Source: Planctomycetota bacterium (GTDB taxonomy: Bacteria > Planctomycetota > UBA1135). Taken from it: a DNA stretch of 64,000 nt. The notes beneath the pieces are model-generated. The model was not told where the DNA came from and did not search any database. It saw only the letters and a list, made by a program, of their open reading frames with translations. The stretch's first letter is position 1. Each line of letters starts with the position of its first letter. Where the stretch lies: positions 65,893-129,892 of the forward strand of contig JAPKBM010000001.1 in assembly GCA_026421205.1 (NCBI GenBank). The letters are read 5' to 3'. Position numbers and translations under genes: made by a program. Shown here piece after piece: positions 57,533 through 64,000 of the stretch.

Positions 57533-60240
57533 TTTCGAATGCGGGCGAGCCATTTCCAGGCTGAAATCGGCGTAACTTCATTGATATCAAGAGTTTGCAA
57601 CTCATTCGCAAGCTCGGAGTCTGCCGAATCTAGCCGGTCAAAAAGCCCTAATTGCAGGTCGTTGAGCTTTTCCTGCACATGGGGCTGAACTTCATGGGCG
57701 GCCAAAATACGCTCACTCATGCCCTCCTCATCCTTCTCCAGCCTTTGAAGGACCGCCCGGGAACGGTCCAAAACCTGTGGAGGAAGCCCCGCAAGCCTTG
57801 CCACATGAATCCCGTAGCTCCGATCTGTTCCGCCCTCTTCAATCCGGTGAAGAAAAACAATTTCTTCTCCCCACTCCCGCACGGCCACGTTGAGATTTTT
57901 AGCATGAACCAAGCCCGCGGCAAGATCGGTCAAAGGATGGTAATGCGTTGCAAATAAACACCGCGATTCCAACTGATCATGCACGTACTCACAAACAGCC
58001 CATGCAATAGCAAGTCCATCAAAAGTGGAAGTGCCACGGCCGACTTCGTCCAACAAGAGCAAGGAGCGCGAAGAAGCATTGCGCAAAATATTTGCGGTCT
58101 CCACCATTTCCACCATGAAGGTCGATGCTCCACGAGAAATATCGTCCCCACCACCAAGGCGCGTAAAAATGCGGTCAGCCAAACTCATCTCTACTTTTTC
58201 CGCCGGCACAAAAGAACCCATTTGCGCCATCAATACAATGAGGGCTGTTTGGCGCAGATAGGTTGATTTTCCACTCATATTTGGACCCGTCAAGACAGCA
58301 AGATAGGAATCCTCCTGAAAGGACGTGTTGTTTGGGACAAAAGGATCATCCTGCAATGCGGACTCCACAACCGGATGGCGCCCCCCTTGAATCTGCAGCT
58401 CTTGGTCTCCGCCAACAAACCTTGGCCTCACATAGTTTCTTGAAACGGCAACGGAAGCGAGAGAGGTGAACACATCGAGGCGCGCAACCGCTTGCGCCGT
58501 CTTCAATGCGCGATGCGCCTGCGCCGCGGCCTCAGTCCGCAACTCCACAACAATTTGATACTCCAAATCTTTTTGTTTTTCTTCTGCCCCTAAAACTTTT
58601 CCCTCATACTCTTTCAGCTCTTCCGTGATGTAACGCTCTGCGTTTTTCAAGGTCTGCTTCCGAATGTAATGACTGGGAACTAAGGCCTTATGTGTATTGG
58701 TCACCTCAAGGTAATAACCAAAAACGCGGTTAAACCCAATTTTTAAACTCGAGATTCCCGTGCGCTCTGTTTCTATGCGCTGCAAACGCACCAGGTAATC
58801 CTTTCCGCCCTTTGCCAGGGCTCGGTATTCGTCAAGCTCATCTGAAAAACCAGACTGCACAAGGTCCCCATCGGTCAATGACAAGGGCGGATTCTCTACC
58901 AACGTGCTCTGAACACGCCGCACAAAGCCCTCCACTCCATCTAAGTGGCTGGCTAAATCCATAAGAGCCTGTGCGCCCGTTCCCTGAAGAGCCTCTTGAA
59001 GAATCGGAACTTTTTGTAGCGCATTCGCCAAAGCCACCATGTCTCGCGCATTCGCCCGATGGTTCGCCGCACGTGCACCCAAGCGCTCAAGATCCCCAAG
59101 GCCGTCTAAAGAATCAACCAGTGACCGACGGATTTCCACGTGACTGACCAACTCCGATACTGCTTCATGGCGAACCTCAATCGCTGCCTGGTCCACCAGG
59201 GGCTCCAGTAACCAGTCCCGCAACATACGCCCGCCCATAGGCGTCCCCGTTTGATCCAAAACAGAAAGCAAAGTCCCGTCGCTGGACCCATCGGCCTGGG
59301 AACGCGTAATCTCCAAAGTCCGACGAGTTGCTTGATCCAATACAAGATGCTGGCTCCTGCGATGCAACTGCAAATCTCTAATTTGCGCGAGCGTGCTTTT
59401 TTGAGTGTCCTTCAAAAAAGTAAGTAAGCCACCACACGCAGCCAAAACCTCGGGAAGTTCCTCCACGCCAAATGCATCCAACGTTTTTGTGCCCAGCTGT
59501 TCACATAAATCTCGCCGCCCACGGGGCGCGTCAAAAGACCATGGCGCGCGAAGGGCAACCGGAATATTTTCACGGTGTGCTTGCTTCTGCAATTCACGAA
59601 GCATCGGCATGAGCGCGTCCGACTCCGCCAAATCTGGAAGCAAAATTTCTGCCGCACCAATTCGCGCAAGCTCTTCTCCGAAGCGAGAAACTGTGGTGGA
59701 AGCGCAACGAAAGACGCCCGTGGTAAGGTCGGCCCATGCCAAGCCAAGGGGATGGGAATCCAGCGCGGCTTGTTTTTTCTTCGGTTTTTCCAAATGCACC
59801 GCAAGAACAAAAAGCGGCTCATTGTTCGCCAGGCTTTCATCCTCGATCAGAGTTCCTGGAGAAACCACACGAACAACATCTCTCTCTACAATTCCCTTCA
59901 CCTCTTTTGGGTCTTGCATCTGTTCACAAATCGCCACGGTATGCCCCGCCTTAACGAGCTTGATTAAATAGCCCTCCATAGATCGAACCGGAACCCCCGC
60001 CATCGGCAAATCTTTTTCCTTAGAGCGTGACGTCAGCGTCAGCCCCAAGGCTTTAGCCCCAACTTTGGCATCCTCCTCAAACATCTCATAAAAGTCCCCC
60101 ATCCGGAAAAACAGGATTGCTTCGGGATGCTTGGCTTTAGCCGCGTGAAATTGACGCATCATGGGCGTCTCTTGCACCGGTTTTTTTGCAGGGGATGGCT
60201 TCGGATTCAAAACAAGATAGAGCAGGGTAATTCTATCCAA
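57514..60240 (-). CDS. mutS: DNA mismatch repair protein MutS
   Basis: The product is up to 908 residues. The mismatch-wedge motif F-x-E lies in 'ILFFRMGDFYEMFEEDAKVG'. The Walker A loop is 'TGPNMSGKSTYLRQTALIV' near residue 655, with Walker B and signature 'LLLLDEVGRGTSTFDGLAIA', then the dimerisation part 'ESRCLFATHYHPLTDLA'. It binds mismatches and recruits repair; a MutL is not in the window. The track start is a TTG at 60240; a TTG 11 codons later or ATG MMRQF nearby would also keep the domain. The end contains the hairpin noted separately. Confidence 0.95.
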   Translation of the reverse strand: MDRITLLYLVLNPKPSPAKKPVQETPMMRQFHAAKAKHPEAILFFRMGDFYEMFEEDAKVGAKALGLTLTSRSKEKDLPMAGVPVRSMEGYLIKLVKAGHTVAICEQMQDPKEVKGIVERDVVRVVSPGTLIEDESLANNEPLFVLAVHLEKPKKKQAALDSHPLGLAWADLTTGVFRCASTTVSRFGEELARIGAAEILLPDLAESDALMPMLRELQKQAHRENIPVALRAPWSFDAPRGRRDLCEQLGTKTLDAFGVEELPEVLAACGGLLTFLKDTQKSTLAQIRDLQLHRRSQHLVLDQATRRTLEITRSQADGSSDGTLLSVLDQTGTPMGGRMLRDWLLEPLVDQAAIEVRHEAVSELVSHVEIRRSLVDSLDGLGDLERLGARAANHRANARDMVALANALQKVPILQEALQGTGAQALMDLASHLDGVEGFVRRVQSTLVENPPLSLTDGDLVQSGFSDELDEYRALAKGGKDYLVRLQRIETERTGISSLKIGFNRVFGYYLEVTNTHKALVPSHYIRKQTLKNAERYITEELKEYEGKVLGAEEKQKDLEYQIVVELRTEAAAQAHRALKTAQAVARLDVFTSLASVAVSRNYVRPRFVGGDQELQIQGGRHPVVESALQDDPFVPNNTSFQEDSYLAVLTGPNMSGKSTYLRQTALIVLMAQMGSFVPAEKVEMSLADRIFTRLGGGDDISRGASTFMVEMVETANILRNASSRSLLLLDEVGRGTSTFDGLAIAWAVCEYVHDQLESRCLFATHYHPLTDLAAGLVHAKNLNVAVREWGEEIVFLHRIEEGGTDRSYGIHVARLAGLPPQVLDRSRAVLQRLEKDEEGMSERILAAHEVQPHVQEKLNDLQLGLFDRLDSADSELANELQTLDINEVTPISAWKWLARIRKALNEH

Positions 60241-60282
60241 GCCTTTCCGTAACGCGCGGCTGGCGACGCAATAATCTAAGCG

Positions 60283-61602
60283 TTGCTTTCCCTCTTTCGC
60301 CTTACCCTACTGAGCCTCTGTGCGGCCTGTTCCAGTGCCAGCACCTTTACTGATTATCCAAGTAATATGATTTTCGGCCTGGACGCCTTTGAAATGGGCG
60401 CCTTCGCCGATGCCGCTGATGAATTTCAACTGCTTGCCAGAGAATATGAAAAGGATGCTTTCTTGGGCCACGCCGAAGCGGGAATGGCTTGGCATGTTCA
60501 AGGTGACCTGAAGAAGTCCACCGTTGCCTGGCTTCGCGCCTCAAATGTCCTGGAAACATACAAAGATCGGCCCACAATCAGCGGGAGGACTGCCACGGAA
60601 GGCGTGATGTCAAGCATACTGAATGACAAAAGCCTTTTTTATGACGGAGAAGATTATGAAGTTTCCCTCTTGCATGCATTTTTAGCCTGGGACTTTCTCC
60701 GCCTTGGGAAGCAAGATGATGCGCTGGTTGAAATCCGCCAGGGTTACCAAATACAAGATGATGCAGAAACTCGCTATGAGGCAACTTATGGCATGAATCG
60801 ATTTGCACATTTTCTTGCTGCGGTAATCCAGGAAACCCTTGGGAATTTAGATGACGCCCGCATTGACCTGGAGCGTCTATCAAAAAAAATCCCCGAGCAT
60901 CCCTTTGTGAAAAAAGCTCAGGCCCGCAATGCCGCCCTTCTCCAAGGGAATACGGAAGAAGCCGGAAAGTCTGAAATTTTCCTCGTCTTTGAACGTGGAC
61001 GTGTTGCAGAAAAAATGGCTCAAGATTTTTTCTACGAAACAAAACAAAGCGTCGGCCGACTGTCTCTGCCAGTCTTTGGGTCTCCTCCATCCGCTGCGCA
61101 TGCCCTTGAGCTCCGCATTGATGGGGAGCCCGTCGGAAAAACGATTCCGCTGGAGCGCGTCTTCAAAGTAGCCAAGGCTAACCTCAAAGACCGCATAGGA
61201 TGGATTACTGCAAAGACCATCGGCCGTTCCGCCGCAAAAACACTCTTTGTGGATAAAGCGGCAAAGCATATCGAAAAAAAGGAAAATGGCGAAGGACTAA
61301 GTAATCTCATACGAATCCTAGGAAGCATCGTCGTCCTTGCAACAGAGCGCGCCGATCTCCGCTCTTGGATGACCCTCCCTCTCTCCATAGACATTCTTCG
61401 CCTGCATCTTCCACCAGGGGAATACTCCGCCACCCTTCATCTCGTAGGGGCACCTTCCGGCCGTGAAAATAATTCGTCCGTAGATTTAGGAATCATCCAA
61501 TGCAAGGCCGGTGCGCCCGTATGGATGAGTGCCCGCTCCTTAGGTCCTCGTCTTTTTGCCACCGTACACACCCACAACCCTTTATCCTCTCTTCAGCCAT
61601 GA
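60283..61602 (+). CDS. COG3014-like TPR lipoprotein
   Basis: A 439-residue predicted lipoprotein (signal 'FRLTLLSLCAACSSAS', lipobox with ACS). TPR-like helices include 'GAFADAADEFQLLAREYEKD', and the family-like stretch 'LLHAFLAWDFLRLGKQDDAL' is followed by 'EIRQGYQIQDDAETRYE'. The C-terminal region turns beta-rich. COG3014 proteins typically sit beside LpoB (COG3417) and YcfL, as here, which implies a role in cell-envelope or peptidoglycan-synthase control. The start is a TTG at 60283; no better one precedes the signal. It overlaps the next gene by 4 bases. Confidence 0.75.
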   Translation: MLSLFRLTLLSLCAACSSASTFTDYPSNMIFGLDAFEMGAFADAADEFQLLAREYEKDAFLGHAEAGMAWHVQGDLKKSTVAWLRASNVLETYKDRPTISGRTATEGVMSSILNDKSLFYDGEDYEVSLLHAFLAWDFLRLGKQDDALVEIRQGYQIQDDAETRYEATYGMNRFAHFLAAVIQETLGNLDDARIDLERLSKKIPEHPFVKKAQARNAALLQGNTEEAGKSEIFLVFERGRVAEKMAQDFFYETKQSVGRLSLPVFGSPPSAAHALELRIDGEPVGKTIPLERVFKVAKANLKDRIGWITAKTIGRSAAKTLFVDKAAKHIEKKENGEGLSNLIRILGSIVVLATERADLRSWMTLPLSIDILRLHLPPGEYSATLHLVGAPSGRENNSSVDLGIIQCKAGAPVWMSARSLGPRLFATVHTHNPLSSLQP

Positions 61603-61982
61603 AGCCGCTCCTCACCTTACTCTGTCTTTTTTCCTCCTGCTCTTCTGTCGGAATTGAAGACGGCCCTCTTTCTGGGCTGACGCACTCCACAGGTGACGCA
61701 GAGCACGTTATAGAGCTCGGCCAAGAACGCGTCCGGTTTAATGACCTCGGCCTTGCCGCTTATCAGGTCATTCTAAAAAACACTACGGCAAAGAGACTTG
61801 TATTGGAATACCGGGCACGCTGGTTTGACCAAGATGGCATAGAGCTCACCGACGTCACGCGTTCTTGGAAGCCACTCATCCTTGATGGGCATGCCTCACG
61901 TCCGGTCCACTCGCTGTCGCCCAACGCCAAAGGCGTCCACTGCGAACTTAAGGTTCGCCTTCACCAGCCCATGAGCGGATGA
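61599..61982 (+). CDS. YcfL-like (DUF1425) lipoprotein, copy 1
   Basis: A 127-residue lipoprotein ('KPLLTLLCLFSSCSSVG', lipobox SSC). The YcfL pattern is visible: 'LAAYQVILKNTTAKRLVLEY' followed by 'RWFDQDGIEL' and a Ser/Thr turn. YcfL is the usual neighbour of LpoB in E. coli (ycfL-lpoB) and may help LpoB-type activation of a penicillin-binding protein. The track starts at 61500, but ATG 61599 overlaps the previous stop (ATGA) and opens a true signal. It overlaps copy 2 by 4 bases. Confidence 0.75.
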   Translation: MKPLLTLLCLFSSCSSVGIEDGPLSGLTHSTGDAEHVIELGQERVRFNDLGLAAYQVILKNTTAKRLVLEYRARWFDQDGIELTDVTRSWKPLILDGHASRPVHSLSPNAKGVHCELKVRLHQPMSG

Positions 61983-62377
61983 AATACGCGCTCCTTCTTC
62001 TTAGCATCTTCCCTGCGTGCTCCAGTACATCAGCGAAAGATGAAATGGTTCTCGCCGGGGAATCTGTGGACATTCGCGCGGAAATTCAAGTGGACGGAAA
62101 GGGTATTGAGGCCACAGAAACCATGGTTCGCGGAAAAGACGGACGAGTTACTGCGCAATTCCATTTGCGAAACCTGCGCAGTCAATCCGTTCGAGTTCGA
62201 GTTTCTTGGGCCTGGAAAGATGCCGACGGCATGGCCCTTCGTGCCGCAACCGGCGGCAAAGGATTTCGGACTCTTCTGCTCCGCCCGGATCAACCAGAAA
62301 CCATTACATTACTGTCACCCACGCAAACTGCGGTGGAAGCCCTTATTCACGTTCAAGCCCTGGACACCTCATCATGA
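61979..62377 (+). CDS. YcfL-like lipoprotein, copy 2
   Basis: A 132-residue lipoprotein (MKYALLLLSIFPACSSTS). Its layout copies that of the previous gene: 'VTAQFHLRNLRSQSVRVRVS' then 'WAWKDADGMALR' in the YcfL position and a short C-terminal strand. The two are diverged in sequence. It overlaps both neighbours by 4 bases, so four lipoproteins are translated as a coupled series. Confidence 0.65.
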   Translation: MKYALLLLSIFPACSSTSAKDEMVLAGESVDIRAEIQVDGKGIEATETMVRGKDGRVTAQFHLRNLRSQSVRVRVSWAWKDADGMALRAATGGKGFRTLLLRPDQPETITLLSPTQTAVEALIHVQALDTSS

Positions 62378-62958
62378 AACACGCTCGCACTCTTTTCTGT
62401 TTTGTCGCCTTATCTTTGGCTGTCCCCGCATGCTCCGACGTGGTCACCTATGAAGACCCAGAGCAGGTCGAAACGATGACTGCAAAATTTGGCTTCACGG
62501 ACCTCAAGCTCATTGCGCAATCGATGACGCAATCCTTCTTGGGGTCGGACTCTTGGGGCGGCGATCGACCTCGCATTGTTTTTGGCGGATTCCGCAATAG
62601 AACGAGTGAACATATTGATATCAGCAATGTCACAGACACCATTCGCACCTCATTAGTTCAATCACAACAATTTCATATTCTTGCCGGCGACGTCGGGATT
62701 TTGGAAATTCAAAAAGAACTGGACTATCAACAATCAGGAACGGTAGACCAAGCTCTTGCAGTAGAGCTGGGTAAACAAATGGGAGCTGAATTTGTCTTTT
62801 ACGGGGCTCTTACGGACATTAACAAAGAAAAAGGTTCCACGGAAGCGGTTTGGTTTAAATTCAACATGAGCGCCGTAAACGTCCAAACCAGAGAAATTAT
62901 CTGGCAGGCGGAAGAAACCATTGCGAAGAAAAAGGAAAAGTCCTTTTTCGGCTGGTAA
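62374..62958 (+). CDS. LpoB-like (COG3417) penicillin-binding protein activator
   Basis: A 194-residue lipoprotein (lipobox in 'LSLAVPACSDVV'). The LpoB core is recognised: 'RIVFGGFRNRTSEHIDISNV' followed by 'DTIRTSLVQSQQFHILAG', then 'AVELGKQMGAEFVFYGALTD' and 'NMSAVNVQTREIIWQAEETI'. In E. coli, LpoB reaches from the outer membrane to activate PBP1b. The track starts this frame at 62206; the ATG at 62374 overlaps the YcfL copy 2 stop as ATGA. The protein has no long disordered linker, so it may stay near the outer membrane. Confidence 0.8.
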   Translation: MKHARTLFCFVALSLAVPACSDVVTYEDPEQVETMTAKFGFTDLKLIAQSMTQSFLGSDSWGGDRPRIVFGGFRNRTSEHIDISNVTDTIRTSLVQSQQFHILAGDVGILEIQKELDYQQSGTVDQALAVELGKQMGAEFVFYGALTDINKEKGSTEAVWFKFNMSAVNVQTREIIWQAEETIAKKKEKSFFGW

Positions 62959-63001
62959 GCGTAGAATGTAGGGCCAACGCGGCCCTTCATCCCACGGAAA
63001 C

Positions 63002-64000
63002 ATGGAACTTCAAAATATTATTTTCACCGACGCACACAAAGAAGTGCGCGAAAAAGCTCGCACCATTGCCATTGAACTTTTGCTGCCTCACGCGGCAAAA
63101 CATGACAAAGAGGAAAGCTACAACGAGGCCGCGATGGCGGAAGCCGCCAAGCAAGGGCTCTTGGGCACTTGGATTCCGAAAGAGTACGGCGGCTCTGGCG
63201 TTGGAATTTTAGGCCTCGCCCTTGTAGTTGAAGAACTCTCAAAGTGCGACCCGGCCTTCGGCGTGGCCTTTGCCGTAAATGCCCTAGGCTCTATTCCTCT
63301 CATCATAGGCGGCACTGAGGATCAAAAAAATACGTATCTCCCTAAGGTCGCCTCTGGCGAATACGCTTGCGCCTTTGCCCTTTCAGAAAAGTTCGCGGGC
63401 TCCGACGCCGGCGGCTTATCGGTACGTGCAGAGCAAGAGGAAGGAGGGTGGCGTATTTTCGGGGAAAAAAAATGGACGACAAATGGCTCCCGCGCGGATC
63501 TTATTACTTGTTTTGCCGTTACAGATCCGAAGTCCCGGTCTCGTCGTATTTCAGCTTTCATCGTGAAAAACACAGACGAGGGTTTTTCCATTCGCCTTGA
63601 CGAAGACAAGATGGGCATCCGGTCGGTACCCGTCAGTGAAACCGTATTCAATGGTGTCTTTGTCCCCGACGATCGCCTCTTAGGAGAGCGAGCGGGCCTT
63701 GGATTCAAGCACAGCATGATGACTTTGGATTGGGCAAGGCCTGGCGTTGCGGCACAAGCCGTAGGCACCGCTGCTGGTGCTTTAGACTTAGCCGTCACTT
63801 ATGCCACACAACGCAAACAATTCAGCAAGCCCATTGTCAGTTTTCAAATGGTTCAAGCCATGCTTGCGGACATGGCTACGGAGACCGAGGCAGCGCGCTG
63901 GTTGAACTATCAAACCGCGGCCCTTGCCGACGCCGGCAAATCGGTTTCCAAAATTGCTGCCATGAGCAAATGCTTTGCCACAGATACTGCCGTAAAGGTG
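63002..64000 (+). CDS. Acyl-CoA dehydrogenase (partial, runs off the right edge)
   Basis: This gene is missing from the ORF track because the stop is outside the window. ATG 63002 begins MELQNIIFTDAHKEVREKAR, and 333 codons are open to the last base. FAD/acyl-CoA dehydrogenase motifs: 'QGLLGTWIPKEYGGSGVGIL', 'CAFALSEKFAGSDAGGLS', 'EKKWTTNGSRADLITCFAV' and 'YATQRKQFSKPIVSFQMVQ'. The enzyme oxidises acyl-CoA in beta-oxidation or branched-chain catabolism. The latter would match the 2-oxoacid dehydrogenase genes, but this is inference. The catalytic Glu region lies beyond the window. Confidence 0.92.
   Translation, partial: MELQNIIFTDAHKEVREKARTIAIELLLPHAAKHDKEESYNEAAMAEAAKQGLLGTWIPKEYGGSGVGILGLALVVEELSKCDPAFGVAFAVNALGSIPLIIGGTEDQKNTYLPKVASGEYACAFALSEKFAGSDAGGLSVRAEQEEGGWRIFGEKKWTTNGSRADLITCFAVTDPKSRSRRISAFIVKNTDEGFSIRLDEDKMGIRSVPVSETVFNGVFVPDDRLLGERAGLGFKHSMMTLDWARPGVAAQAVGTAAGALDLAVTYATQRKQFSKPIVSFQMVQAMLADMATETEAARWLNYQTAALADAGKSVSKIAAMSKCFATDTAVKV

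Noticed and set aside
59405-59971. 188-residue plus-strand ORF opposite mutS
   Set aside because: Antisense shadow rich in Ser/Lys/Arg, no start signal or domain.
1-64000. tRNA, rRNA, CRISPR array, IS element or prophage
   Set aside because: No cloverleaf, regular spacer array, transposase or phage structural gene was found, and no gap exceeds 300 bases.

Overview
The window looks like chromosome from an uncultivated, aerobic Gram-negative bacterium, most plausibly of the Planctomycetota. The main clues are a Tat-exported DUF1501/DUF1800 pair, YdjY-domain and other large secreted proteins, a C-terminal beta-sandwich module typical of secreted planctomycetal proteins, and an alternative complex III operon fused to a caa3-type oxidase operon. 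Taxonomy is inference from gene content. GC is in the mid-50s by eye. Gene packing is extreme: no gene-free stretch exceeds 300 bases, most neighbours overlap by 4-10 bases (ATGA, TAATG, GTGA), and two convergent pairs share overlapping stop codons. I saw no tRNA, rRNA, CRISPR array, insertion sequence or phage gene.

Layout. 1-3.7 kb (minus): an edge-truncated YdjY protein, a secreted repeat protein and NAD(P)H-hydrate dehydratase (nnrD). 3.8-10.5 kb: YgfZ, a membrane-anchored protein, phosphoglycerate mutase (minus), M48 and M28 peptidases and a ROK sugar kinase. 10.5-33.7 kb is one uninterrupted minus-strand block. Read in transcription order it holds: lipoyl synthase, a complete 2-oxoacid dehydrogenase set with two E1-alpha paralogues (E1a, E1b, E2, E1a', E3), lipB, a mutY whose frame runs straight into an outer-membrane CBM9/DUF5916 protein, an STT3-like oligosaccharyltransferase, DUF1800, DUF1501, an M42-like peptidase, and a tripartite heavy-metal-type RND pump with a His-rich accessory protein. 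33.8-43.3 kb (plus): a membrane protein with a degenerate spermidine-synthase-like domain, then secreted proteins (BNR-repeat, DxDGDG-repeat, VWA, ComEC-like MBL plus lamin-tail). 43.2-57.0 kb (minus): a methyltransferase downstream of the respiratory operon actA-actB-actC-actDE-actF-(63 aa)-sco-coxB-coxA-coxC-cox4-coxC2. 57.2-60.2 kb (minus): an orphan sigma region 4 protein and MutS. 60.3-62.9 kb (plus): a COG3014/YcfL/YcfL/LpoB lipoprotein set. The window ends in an acyl-CoA dehydrogenase cut by the right edge.

How the genes fit together. LipA and LipB make and attach the lipoyl cofactor used by the neighbouring E2, with E3 completing the cycle. The ACIII operon oxidises quinol and passes electrons, through the cytochromes of ActA/ActE, to the c-type heme on cytochrome oxidase subunit II; Sco loads CuA. 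The export-related genes suggest a heavily decorated cell surface. The most unusual item is the mutY/DUF5916 arrangement. The MutY frame has no stop codon before the downstream secreted protein, which carries its own Shine-Dalgarno and GTG start inside the end of mutY, so the MutY C-terminus doubles as the N-region of the signal peptide. A second genome-level signal is strong over-representation of the heptamer GCCGACG on both strands and in all reading frames.
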